Assembly: GCA_029821875.1 (NCBI GenBank)
Contig: JALGXW010000028.1
Location: forward strand, 1 to 48,652
Length of the DNA stretch: 48,652 bases
Direction of reading: 5' to 3'
From: Candidatus Hebobacterum abditum
GTDB taxonomy: Bacteria; Armatimonadota; Hebobacteria; Hebobacterales; Hebobacteraceae
A program made the translations under genes and the position numbers. Below are positions 23,472-31,503 of the stretch, one piece after another. How positions within the stretch are numbered: the first letter of the stretch is position 1; each line of letters starts with the position of its first letter. Under the pieces are notes generated by a model. It made no database searches and was not told the DNA's origin. It saw only the letters and a list, made by a program, of their open reading frames with translations.

Positions 23472-23500
23472 ATGATAGCCGCGGCCACAGCCACTGTCAA
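23472..23500 (-). promoter_or_regulatory. Consensus-like sigma-70 promoter, possibly leaderless
   Basis: On the minus strand: TTGACA (23495-23500), 17 bases, TATCAT (23472-23477), matching 11 of 12 consensus bases. It should drive the two ICMT-like genes and perhaps the sugar ABC genes behind them. Transcription would begin at or one or two bases before ATG 23463. Confidence 0.6.
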
Positions 23501-23802
23501 CGTCAACGCGGCCCACAGATGACATCGAGGTGGTTCTCCAGGCCCAGGCAGCCTTGGTGGGAGGCTTCGCCTTGCACAGCGGCGAACCCACAGGCCACTC
23601 CCGGAGGGTTGTGCATGCCTGATAATGGCCCCACAAGCGAGCTCTCCTCGCGCTCACCCACGTGGCCGGAGCCGCCGCCTCCCAAGATGCGGCGCTGCCG
23701 GTCGGAGGCGCCGAGCCCCCATGACCACGTGGACTCGGGGCCGCGAACGGAACCGGCAGAGGCCGGTGGACGCCATGAGCCGGACTGGGATGGTCTACCG
23801 CG
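23501..23802. other. Intergenic region between divergent genes, no gene seen
   Basis: About 300 bases between the ICMT promoter and the Eis-like GNAT gene. Short frames exist on both strands, but their products are Pro/Ser/Arg-rich, without ribosome sites, and look like noise. I see no RNA fold, repeat or second promoter that I can support. Confidence 0.5.
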
Positions 23803-24939
23803 GTGAAGCGTAAGTCTCGAGGTGAGCGCCGCGAGGAGGGACCTCGCCTCGTCAGGCGGGAGGAGCTGGACGACCTGGGCGACCTGGTCGCGCTGTCCTT
23901 CGGCGGCGTCGTTCCTCGCCGCCGAGGCCGGCGCAATCGGTGGTGGCAGGGGCGAACCGGCAGCTATGTCATCGCCCGCGACGGGAAGCCTGTCTCACAC
24001 ATACGGGTCGTCTACAACGTTCTTTCACTCAACGGCTGTCGCCTCAAGATCGCCAGCATTGGCGGGGTATGCACTCATCCCGATTACCGCGGCCAGGGGA
24101 TTGCGAGCACGTTGCTCGATCACTGCGTCGAGGTCGCAGCCGATGCGGGAGCCAGCCTGCTCCTCATTTCGGGAGAGCGGGGTCTCTACCGTCGGGCGCT
24201 GGCGGCGGATGCCGGGCCCATCTACGAGGCGGAGGTGTCGCCGGACTCGGCATCTGTCGCGACTCCGGCGCCGTGTGCACGCCCGGCCCAGCCGGAAGAC
24301 TGGGCGGCCTGCGCCCGGCTCTATCAATCGGAGCCTGTTCGCTTCGTACGCTCGGCCGGGTTCTTCAGGCGGACGTTCTCCTGGCGGGCCGTCCGCGGCA
24401 CCTGGGTCATCGAGTGGGGAGGCGAGGTCACAGCCTACATGTTGCTCTCCCGCCCCTGGGGAACACCCGCCGATTACCCGCGCCGGCTGGTGGCGGAGTA
24501 CGCGGGATCCCGGGCGGCGCTTCTGGAGGGCCTGCCATCGCTGTTCGATGCAAGCGGCTTCGAGCAGATTACCCTCCGCGCGCCAGCGTGGGACCAGGAG
24601 CTGGCATATCTCCTCGATCGAGCGGGGTCGGCCCCCAAGCCGACGACTCTCCCGGACCACACCATTCGGCTGCTCGACCTGCCGCGCCTCATGCGGCGAC
24701 TTCGCTCCCATACGGCCGAGCGACTTTCGCGTGTCCACGTTCGAGGGCTCACCTTCGATCAGGAAGGCTCTCGCTGCATCTTCGGGTTCGGTGACGAGAA
24801 GCTCCAACTCGACCTGAGGAAGGGGGCCGCCCTGGTGCTCGGCGGGCCGGAGGCGCCGCCGGTGGATGGCGAGCTGGGCCGCGTCCTGGCCTTGCTGTTT
24901 CCAGTGCCGCTTCCGCTGCCGGGGCTGAACTACGTCTGA
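23803..24939 (+). CDS. Eis-like GNAT N-acetyltransferase
   Basis: A 378-residue protein starting at GTG 23803; the upstream frame is closed, and a later start is possible because the first 14 residues are very basic. The N-terminal GNAT domain has VRREELDDLGDLVALSFGG, the strand HIRVVYNVLSLNG, and an intact motif A ASIGGVCTHPDYRGQGIAS (about 83-101) for acetyl-CoA. A second, degenerate GNAT half and a C-terminal SCP2-like sterol-carrier-type region (LRKGAALVLGGPEAP, then a hydrophobic end) follow, the layout of Eis-type enzymes. The acceptor is unknown. A strong hairpin terminator lies 70 bases behind. Confidence 0.85.
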   Translation: MKRKSRGERREEGPRLVRREELDDLGDLVALSFGGVVPRRRGRRNRWWQGRTGSYVIARDGKPVSHIRVVYNVLSLNGCRLKIASIGGVCTHPDYRGQGIASTLLDHCVEVAADAGASLLLISGERGLYRRALAADAGPIYEAEVSPDSASVATPAPCARPAQPEDWAACARLYQSEPVRFVRSAGFFRRTFSWRAVRGTWVIEWGGEVTAYMLLSRPWGTPADYPRRLVAEYAGSRAALLEGLPSLFDASGFEQITLRAPAWDQELAYLLDRAGSAPKPTTLPDHTIRLLDLPRLMRRLRSHTAERLSRVHVRGLTFDQEGSRCIFGFGDEKLQLDLRKGAALVLGGPEAPPVDGELGRVLALLFPVPLPLPGLNYV

Positions 24940-25010
24940 GTGAGTCGCGGCTCTGCTCTCCAGAGGCTGTGCCGATCTGACACAGACCGGCAGCGAGGCC
25001 AGTAGAAGGG

Positions 25011-25035
25011 CCGGAGCGCCCGTTGGGCGCTCCGG
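25011..25035. terminator. Bidirectional hairpin terminator
   Basis: CCGGAGCGCCC, loop GTT, GGGCGCTCCGG: a perfect 11-bp GC-rich stem midway between the convergent Eis-like GNAT and pseudopilin genes. On the minus strand side it is preceded by TTTTGACAACAGTGA, not a T tract. Confidence 0.75.
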
Positions 25036-25074
25036 TCACTGTTGTCAAAACGAACTGACCCGTTTCGGGTGTCT

Positions 25075-26109
25075 CTAGTAGAGGATCCCCCACGCCGGGT
25101 CCGCCCCGCACGTTGACACTCTATAGATGTCCAGGATGCCGACCTCGCCATCCTTGTGCTTCGCCAGGAGTGTCTCAGAGTTGACCCACGCAGCATGGCC
25201 ATCCAAGTAACCGAGGTTCACGCCACCCAGGTGTCGCGTGCGGTTCTTCCTCAGCTCGGGATTGAGCAGGTAGGCGCCGTCACTGGGCGCCATGTTGTAC
25301 AGGCCGCAGTCGGCCGCCCACTCTGCGCAGCCCTCCCAGTCGCACCACGCCCAATCGCAGGAGGAGCAGACTAGAGCGCAGACTTCCGGGTAGGCTACGT
25401 TCGCCAGACAGCACGTCCCGCCTCCCGGGCCGCCCTTCGGAACAACGATCACGGCGTTCGCCGGATCGTCCACCTCGACCATCTTCAGATTATACTCGTG
25501 GCAGATATCTATGGACTGGGTAAACGCCTTGTGCGCGGTATCTCCGTAGCCCGCGTAAGGGATCCCGTACCTCCCTTGGGTAAAGGTGTCGGTAACATCG
25601 CCGCCCCAACCAGGTGGGTACGTGAACTGGCAGATCTCGAACTCGTAGTCGGCGATGGCTCCCCACTGGCCCTCGCGGGCCAACAGGTAGGTGAACCAGT
25701 CGGGCCCCGGGATGATCATGCGCGCCCCTCCATACATCCTCGCGCTGGGGCAGTTCCAGACGTCGCGGTTCTTGACGTACTCATCCAGAATCACCACATG
25801 CCGCAGGTAGGGATTGGCGTTCTCCTCGCACCAGCCCGGCCACTCCTCCTCGCCCTCCCCAGGGCACCTCTGGAAGAACTCAAGCACCTCAGGGCGCGTC
25901 TCGTCCGGCGGCATAGTGTCGTTGTTGTCCGCGAGATACATCTGCACGGCCAACGCGATATTCTTCACGTTCGACAGACAGACCGCCTTGCGGGCCGACT
26001 CGCGAGCCCGCGCAAAGACGGGGAAGACCATGGCAGCGAGGATCCCGATGATCGCTATCACTACCAGTAACTCAATCAGCGTGAATCCGCGTCTCTTCCC
26101 AAGCTTCAT
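25075..26109 (-). CDS. DUF1559-type pseudopilin-like protein with Cys/Trp-rich insert
   Basis: A 344-residue protein with a type IV pilin/type II secretion N-terminus: cleavage expected after Gly8 in KRRGFTLIELLVVIAIIG, then a long hydrophobic helix. The next part, FARARESARKAVCLSNVKN and MYLADNNDTMPP, and the H-X9-DG signature (H293 to D303-G304 in HLGGVNLGYLDGH), are hallmarks of proteins multiplied in Planctomycetes, Verrucomicrobia, Lentisphaerae and Armatimonadota. Residues 233-268 hold eight cysteines and several tryptophans (for example CSSCDWAWCDWEGC), an unusual insert. The ribosome site AAAGGAGG before ATG 26107-26109 is perfect. Likely displayed in the periplasm or on the surface. 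Confidence 0.93.
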   Translation of the reverse strand: MKLGKRRGFTLIELLVVIAIIGILAAMVFPVFARARESARKAVCLSNVKNIALAVQMYLADNNDTMPPDETRPEVLEFFQRCPGEGEEEWPGWCEENANPYLRHVVILDEYVKNRDVWNCPSARMYGGARMIIPGPDWFTYLLAREGQWGAIADYEFEICQFTYPPGWGGDVTDTFTQGRYGIPYAGYGDTAHKAFTQSIDICHEYNLKMVEVDDPANAVIVVPKGGPGGGTCCLANVAYPEVCALVCSSCDWAWCDWEGCAEWAADCGLYNMAPSDGAYLLNPELRKNRTRHLGGVNLGYLDGHAAWVNSETLLAKHKDGEVGILDIYRVSTCGADPAWGILY

Positions 26110-26704
26110 CTAGTCCCATCCTCCTTTCCTGAACGCACGTCTGCACTTCGCCAGGCAGACAAGGTGTTCGCTTCGGCTCAACTAGCTCGCCGCTCTGTCG
26201 CCCAGCGCGATGATCTCCTCACCTCCTTCCTGCGCGAGGGTACTCTCCGGAACTTTGCTGGTCCGGAGATGGTGCAGAACGGGGCTGCTGGGGAAAGCGG
26301 AACTCGGGAGCATCAAACAGAGGGATTGGACGTCGAGGAACAGGCGGGCCAGCACGGCTCACCGCAGAGGGGCAGAAATCAACACCCCCCGTGAGCACGC
26401 GAGTGCTGTCGTCTCGAGCCGCAGGAATCGCCCAGATAGCGGGCCTCCTTCACGTCCGCTCGGACAGCCACTACCTTGCCATTTAACCACACTCACCCAG
26501 GAAAAACAAGAGAACAGACATCTGGATCTGGAACTATGTGAACTGACGTCCGGCATCTATGGAGGATCATCCGGATATCCGCAAACACCGCAGCAGGCAA
26601 GGAGGTCCGACCGGCTGGATGCCGAAGCCACAGCCGATGCTGGCAAGAAGAGCTCTTGCCGGGTCGCCAGCAGCCGTGGATCACTCTTCGGGCGAGGGCC
26701 AGCT
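26110..26704. other. Long divergent intergenic region, no gene seen
   Basis: Nearly 600 bases between the pseudopilin ribosome site (26113-26122) and the DUF6785 gene. A plus-strand frame is open from 26210, but its product is Ser/Arg/Gln-rich without any family pattern, and the composition is less GC-rich than the genes, so I treat it as non-coding. An A-rich patch at about 26500-26525 is notable in such GC-rich DNA. No convincing promoter pair, riboswitch or repeat could be fixed by eye. Confidence 0.5.
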
Positions 26705-28675
26705 GTGGCTACCGGGACACCGCCTGATCAACCGTCGAACCGGATGAGTCCTGGCGCGCATGACTCGCGCGGGGCGCATGCCATCCGGGGCCGGACGCTG
26801 CTCCTCTTGCTCGTGCTCGTGCCCGCGAGTGTGTTCTTTGGCGTCTGGAACTGCTGGGTTGCTGGCGGCGCGGGTGCACTCGACTCCCTCATCGGTCCGG
26901 CCGTGGCAGGCCTGACGATTCTCGTAGCTCTCAACGCGGCCCTCCGGAAGTGGCGGCCGGCGTGGGCGCTCTCCCGGGCCGAGGTTATTGCCACCTACAC
27001 TGTGCTCATTGTCTCCATCGGCATCACCTGCAGCCCTTGGGACTGGTGCGCCTCCCTGACGACCGTCATTGCCTGGCCCATATGGAACGCGGGGCCGGAG
27101 AATCAATGGGAGCACCTGCTCTGGCCCAACCTCCCGACCTGGCTGATCGTCGCCAACCGGGACGCGCTGGAGGGGTTCTTCCTGGGAGATGCGACGCCTT
27201 ACCGGGCCGACATCCTGCGCGCCTGGGCGCGCCCGATCCTCTGGTGGACGGCCTGGACGGCAGCGCTCGCCTGGGTGTCCATGTGCCTCAACGTAATCGT
27301 CCGCCGGCGCTGGTCTCAGGAAGAGCAGCTTCCGTTCCCGATGACCATTCTCCCCCTCCAGATGACGGAGCCGACGGCCGCGCTCTTTCGGAGCTCCCTA
27401 TGGTGGGTCGGCCTCGTCCTGTCGGCCGCCATCGTTTTCCTCAACATGCTGTCTCGGCTGATCCCCGCCATGCCTGGGATTCCCACCGGCACCGACATCG
27501 GCGCGCACCTGAGCAACAACCCGCCTTGGGACGCGCTCCGCACTCCCTCCCTGAGCTGGGCTCCCTGGCAGATCGGCCTCTCCTACCTGATGCCTGTGGA
27601 TCTGGCCTTCTCGATGATCGTGTTCAATCTCTTCTGGCGGACCGAATACGTCGCCTCCCGCCTCCTGGGCTGGACAACCAGTGCCTGGTCCGGCTTCCCC
27701 TATGGCGACCAGCAGACCATCGGCGGCTACCTCGCCCTCATGGCCTCGGTGTTGTGGCTCGACCGGGGCTACCTGATCCAGGTGGCACGGAAGGCGTGTG
27801 GCCTGCGATCAGTCGCCGACGACAGCGAAGAGGCCTTCAGCTACCGGACGGCCGTGCTCGGCGCGGCGGTCGGTCTGGGCTTTCTCTGGTACTTCCTGGC
27901 GCGAGCCGGAATGACGGGCGGCGTGGCGTCCGGCTGGCTGTTGCTCTACTTCATCATGGCGATGGCGATAAGCCGGATACGCGCCCACCTGGGACCGCCC
28001 AACACCGAGCTCTACGGCGCAATGCCGCCCTACGCCCTCACCGAGTTCCCGGGGACGCGTGCCATCGGGTCGCGGGGCGTGGCCATGCTCTCCCTACTTC
28101 GACCGTACACCGGCGAGCAGCGGCCGAACCCCGCGCCGGCTCAGCTCGAAGCGCTCCGAATGGCCGAGCGCGCCCCGATCAACCCGACGCGCCTCGCCTG
28201 GGTTCTCGTAGCCGTCGTGCCCCTGACGATGCTGTGCTACTTCTGGGCGAGCTTGCACTTTGGCTATGACTTGGGCCTTGGGACCGCCCGCATCGACCGG
28301 GGCCTTGTCTTCGTCGCCAGGGAGGCGTCTTCTGAGGCCGACGCCCGGCTGCGCACCCCCGGCGGCCCGAACTGGGACGGAGTGCAGGCCGTCGGCGTCG
28401 GCTTCGGAGGAACAGTGCTCCTCATGGCCATCAAACTGCAGTTCCCCGCCTGGCCTCTCCATCCGGTGGCCTTCCCGCTCGCCTTCTGCTATCCCATCGA
28501 CTCAATGCTTCCCGCGATGGTGATCGCCTGGGGCGCGAAGGCTCTGCTGCTGCGCTACGGCGGCCTGCGCACCCACCGCCGCGCGCTGCCATTCTTCCTC
28601 GGCTTGATCGTTGGCAGCGCGACCATGGCCTTGATCCAGTCGCTCGTGTTTCGCGCCGTCGGTGTGTCGGGCTGA
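26705..28675 (+). CDS. DUF6785/DUF6784-type polytopic membrane protein
   Basis: A 656-residue protein with about ten to twelve membrane segments. I take GTG 26705 (GAGGG six bases upstream); ATG 26744 is the alternative, and the frame further upstream reads as noise. Early WALSRAEVIATYTVLIVSIG, TPENEWxxLL-like GPENQWEHLLWPNLPTW and DALEGFF are typical of a family of large membrane proteins labelled DUF6785, and the ending WPLHPVAFPLAFCYPID, LLLRYGGLRTHRRALPFFLG matches DUF6784. They are abundant in Planctomycetes-Armatimonadota genomes, often beside sugar genes. The similarity to oligopeptide-transporter folds is only suggestive; the substrate is unknown. An AKR gene follows on the same strand. 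Confidence 0.85.
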   Translation: MATGTPPDQPSNRMSPGAHDSRGAHAIRGRTLLLLLVLVPASVFFGVWNCWVAGGAGALDSLIGPAVAGLTILVALNAALRKWRPAWALSRAEVIATYTVLIVSIGITCSPWDWCASLTTVIAWPIWNAGPENQWEHLLWPNLPTWLIVANRDALEGFFLGDATPYRADILRAWARPILWWTAWTAALAWVSMCLNVIVRRRWSQEEQLPFPMTILPLQMTEPTAALFRSSLWWVGLVLSAAIVFLNMLSRLIPAMPGIPTGTDIGAHLSNNPPWDALRTPSLSWAPWQIGLSYLMPVDLAFSMIVFNLFWRTEYVASRLLGWTTSAWSGFPYGDQQTIGGYLALMASVLWLDRGYLIQVARKACGLRSVADDSEEAFSYRTAVLGAAVGLGFLWYFLARAGMTGGVASGWLLLYFIMAMAISRIRAHLGPPNTELYGAMPPYALTEFPGTRAIGSRGVAMLSLLRPYTGEQRPNPAPAQLEALRMAERAPINPTRLAWVLVAVVPLTMLCYFWASLHFGYDLGLGTARIDRGLVFVAREASSEADARLRTPGGPNWDGVQAVGVGFGGTVLLMAIKLQFPAWPLHPVAFPLAFCYPIDSMLPAMVIAWGAKALLLRYGGLRTHRRALPFFLGLIVGSATMALIQSLVFRAVGVSG

Positions 28676-28780
28676 CCGCGCCCGAGACCCTCGTCTCCCC
28701 GTCGGCACACAAGGGAACACGGGGCCCGCGCCTAAATGACCTCGCGAAGACACCGGGCGAGGAATCTGAGAGGAGATATC

Positions 28781-29890
28781 ATGTCGCAGAAGCTCGAGAA
28801 ACGCCGGCTCGGGAAGACAGAGCTGGAGGTCACCGTCTTCGGGTTCGGCTGCATCAAGTTCCCGCACATCTCCGCCGACCAGGCGGCGGCCGCGCTGGAT
28901 CATGCCATCGACCTCGGTGTGAACTTCATCGACACGGCGCGCGGCTACGGGGACAGCGAAGTCAAGATCGGCCCGGTGCTCAAGCGCCGGCGGGATGAGG
29001 TTTACATCGCCACCAAGACGCCCACCCGCAACGCGAAGGGCGCCATGCGCGATCTGGCGACGAGCCTGAAGAACCTGCAGACAGATTACCTCGACCTTTG
29101 GCAGGCGCACTGGGTATGCGACGAGAGCGTCTATGGCGAGGTGGTCAAGAGAGGCGGGGCGCTCGAGGCGCTCCAGCAGGCGAAGGAGCAGGGGAAGGTC
29201 CGGCACTACGGGATCACCATGCACCGAGACCACAATGCCGTCCGCCAGGCCATCCGAGACGACATCTGGGAGACCATCATGCTCGCCTGGAACCCGCTCG
29301 ACGAGGAGGGCATGGGTCCGGAGGCGATTCCGCTGGCGGCTGAACACGACATGGGCGTGATCATCATGAAGCCCCTGTCGGGCGGGGCGCTGGTGTCGCC
29401 GCCGGGAACGGAGAAGGTCGATGGCATGGATCCAGTGGTGGCGGGGACGCTGCGGGCAATCGCCGCCAACCCGAACGTCACGACGGTGATCCCCGGCATG
29501 ATCAGCGTGGAGCAGGTGGACGAGAACTTAAAGGCGGTCACGACCGCGGCGCAGTGGGGGGGCGAAGCTCGCAAGGAGCTGTTCGACCGGATTGCGGCGA
29601 TGAAGAAGGAGATGCGCTACGGCCAGCTCTGCCTTGGCTGCGGCTACTGCCTGCCGTGCGAGCAGGAGATCGAGATACCTCGCGTGTTCCGGGCGCTCTA
29701 CATGCACAACCAGTACCCGGAGGATCAGCGGCCCATGGGCAGGGAGCTTTACGACGATCTCGGAATGCCCGCTGACGCCTGCGCCGGCTGTGGCGAGTGC
29801 GTCACGCGATGCCCGGCCGGAATCGACATACCGGAGCGAATGAAGGAGGCGATCGCCGCCTTCGGCTCGCGTGCAGTGCCGGCAGAGTAG
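28781..29890 (+). CDS. Aldo/keto reductase fused to 4Fe-4S dicluster domain
   Basis: A 369-residue protein. ATG 28781 follows a textbook AGGAGATATC site. The AKR barrel keeps the full tetrad: D51 and Y56 in FIDTARGYGDSE, K79 in YIATKTP, H110 in LDLWQAHW. The C-terminal extension carries two iron-sulfur cysteine sets, C284/C287/C290/C293 and C334/C337/C340/C344, with the same spacing as in the paralogue at 5329-6462. The NAD(P)H-dependent carbonyl reductase could thus exchange electrons with ferredoxin-like partners. The physiological substrate is unknown; a sugar or keto-acid is plausible from its neighbours. A strong terminator closes the unit. Confidence 0.93.
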   Translation: MSQKLEKRRLGKTELEVTVFGFGCIKFPHISADQAAAALDHAIDLGVNFIDTARGYGDSEVKIGPVLKRRRDEVYIATKTPTRNAKGAMRDLATSLKNLQTDYLDLWQAHWVCDESVYGEVVKRGGALEALQQAKEQGKVRHYGITMHRDHNAVRQAIRDDIWETIMLAWNPLDEEGMGPEAIPLAAEHDMGVIIMKPLSGGALVSPPGTEKVDGMDPVVAGTLRAIAANPNVTTVIPGMISVEQVDENLKAVTTAAQWGGEARKELFDRIAAMKKEMRYGQLCLGCGYCLPCEQEIEIPRVFRALYMHNQYPEDQRPMGRELYDDLGMPADACAGCGECVTRCPAGIDIPERMKEAIAAFGSRAVPAE

Positions 29891-29913
29891 CCCCCACAGC
29901 AGGTGAGATGAGA

Positions 29914-29941
29914 CAAGGGGAGCCCAGTTGGGCTCCCCTTG
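29914..29941. terminator. Bidirectional intrinsic-type terminator
   Basis: CAAGGGGAGCCC, loop AGTT, GGGCTCCCCTTG: a perfect 12-bp stem between the convergent AKR gene and membrane-protein gene. It is followed by TTCGCGTTT on the plus strand, so it is only moderately T-rich. The symmetry suits termination from both sides. Confidence 0.85.
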
Positions 29942-29953
29942 TTCGCGTTTGAG

Positions 29954-31366
29954 CTAGGAGTCGCGCTGCCGGCTGAGCACGACCAGCAGTGCGGCCACGA
30001 CGATCACTAACGGGACGAGGCTGGCGAGCCCGTCTAACTCGAGCGGTTTCAGCATGCCGAGGTTCCCATGCTGCAGATTCCCCGCAGCGAACTCGCCCAG
30101 GATGCGCCCCAGTGGGTTGCCCAATTCCTCAGACACGAAGGGGCTCCGTGCCGTCACCGCGGCCAAGAATGCTATCGACACCACCGCCAGCGCTCTGAAC
30201 GCCAGCGGCCATCGCTGAGCGGCCGGCCCCGCGGCGATGATCAGCAGCGGGAGGGCGACGATCTGATAGCGGGGGCCGAACACGCTTCCCGTCGTCCAGT
30301 TCTCATAGCCGGAATGGATGAGGAGAACCGCGACATAGGCCGCGGCGATGGCGATCGCCTCCGACCGCCACTTGCGGCCGAGGAGGAGGACTCCGGGCAG
30401 CGCGAGCAAGAGCACCGGGCTGCCGTAGAAGAGACCCCGCCACGGGCCGACCGTGAGCTGATAGAGGGGGTAGAGCTGCGGCAGATGGATGCCGAACAGC
30501 CCGGCCGTGTGGCGGGCGCGGAAGCTCTCCTGCGCGTGATAGATGTGCGGGAACGTGAGCGGATTGCCGAAGCTCGCCCAGTTGGCGACGAGCTGGACCG
30601 AGAAGACCGCGAGCGCAACGCACGCGAGGGGGGCAATGCGACCGACCACTGAGCCAGTTGTTCCGCGCTGCCGCGCGGCGAGCGAGACGGTGTAGAGGCC
30701 GAGAATGGACGCGATGAAAAGGCCCATCACATCGGACATGGCCGCGAAGCCGAGGAGGACGCCCGCGACAAGTGCTCGGCGCGGGGACCATTCATCGCGC
30801 TGGCGCCACAGCAGGATGAAGGCGAGTCCGATCGCGACCGCGGCCAATTGGTGTCCGAAAAGCACGGTCGAGTACGGGAAGGCGAGCGTACCGAGGCCAT
30901 AGGCGAGCGCGAGCCACACGCGAAAGGCGGCCGACAGGCCGAGCTGTGCCAGGAACAGATAGAGGAGCGCGCCCAAGAGCGCCGATGGAAGAGCGTTCGC
31001 CACGACGTTGGTGAAGCGGAGAGCGTAGCCCACGGCGGGACGCTCGGGGAGGCCGGCCGCGCTGAGGACTTCGCGGGCCGCGCGGTATACCGGGGCCGCG
31101 AGCAGGCTCGGGCCGACGAGCTTATCGCTGTAGTAGTGCCCCTCGAAGCGCGCAGCATCGCCGCCGCCTGGTCGCAAGAAGGGATAGCTGTCGATGACGA
31201 GCGTGCCGTGCTCGGCGAGAGCGTAGATCTGGGCGAAGCGAGAGTCGACGTTCCAGTTGCCGCCGAGATAGAAGAAGTAGGAGTAGCAGAAGAGCAGCGC
31301 GAGGCCAATCAGCAAGGCCCGTCGACCCTCAACAGCAGTCTTCGCTTTGCCGTTCGTTCCCACCAT
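29954..31366 (-). CDS. Polytopic membrane protein, GT-C glycosyltransferase-like
   Basis: A 470-residue protein with about ten to twelve membrane segments. The first outer loop reads YFFYLGGNWNVDSRFAQIYA, then HGTLVIDSYP and HYYSDKLVGPSLLAAPVYRA. An acidic Asp in this loop and the DK...GPSLLAAP pattern resemble lipid-linked-sugar glycosyltransferases of the GT-C fold and their uncharacterised relatives. A YENWTTGSVFGPRYQIVALP segment near the end is also typical. A donor of polyprenyl-phosphate sugar and an extracytoplasmic acceptor are expected for the fold; neither is known here. The ATG start at 31366 has only a weak AGG site. The divergent gene starts 137 bases away. Confidence 0.78.
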   Translation of the reverse strand: MVGTNGKAKTAVEGRRALLIGLALLFCYSYFFYLGGNWNVDSRFAQIYALAEHGTLVIDSYPFLRPGGGDAARFEGHYYSDKLVGPSLLAAPVYRAAREVLSAAGLPERPAVGYALRFTNVVANALPSALLGALLYLFLAQLGLSAAFRVWLALAYGLGTLAFPYSTVLFGHQLAAVAIGLAFILLWRQRDEWSPRRALVAGVLLGFAAMSDVMGLFIASILGLYTVSLAARQRGTTGSVVGRIAPLACVALAVFSVQLVANWASFGNPLTFPHIYHAQESFRARHTAGLFGIHLPQLYPLYQLTVGPWRGLFYGSPVLLLALPGVLLLGRKWRSEAIAIAAAYVAVLLIHSGYENWTTGSVFGPRYQIVALPLLIIAAGPAAQRWPLAFRALAVVSIAFLAAVTARSPFVSEELGNPLGRILGEFAAGNLQHGNLGMLKPLELDGLASLVPLVIVVAALLVVLSRQRDS

Positions 31367-31503
31367 AGCCTGTGCGACATACTACGAGTGCGGCAGGCCG
31401 GAGTCAAGCAAGCCGCAGGGCTTCCCGGCCAGGGCAAAGAAGTACCGCGCCGTCCCGGCCTCGCGCCGGATGTCAGGAAACGCCGATGCCGAGGAGGCAG
31501 CCG

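Noticed and set aside
24025-24807. 260-codon frame antisense to the Eis-like GNAT gene
   Set aside because: A high-GC shadow frame. The sense strand encodes a clear GNAT with an intact motif A; the antisense product is Arg/Gly-rich with no family pattern.
26210-26704. Plus-strand open frame continuous with the DUF6785 gene
   Set aside because: Composition and residue content look non-coding; the membrane protein starts normally at 26705 or 26744.
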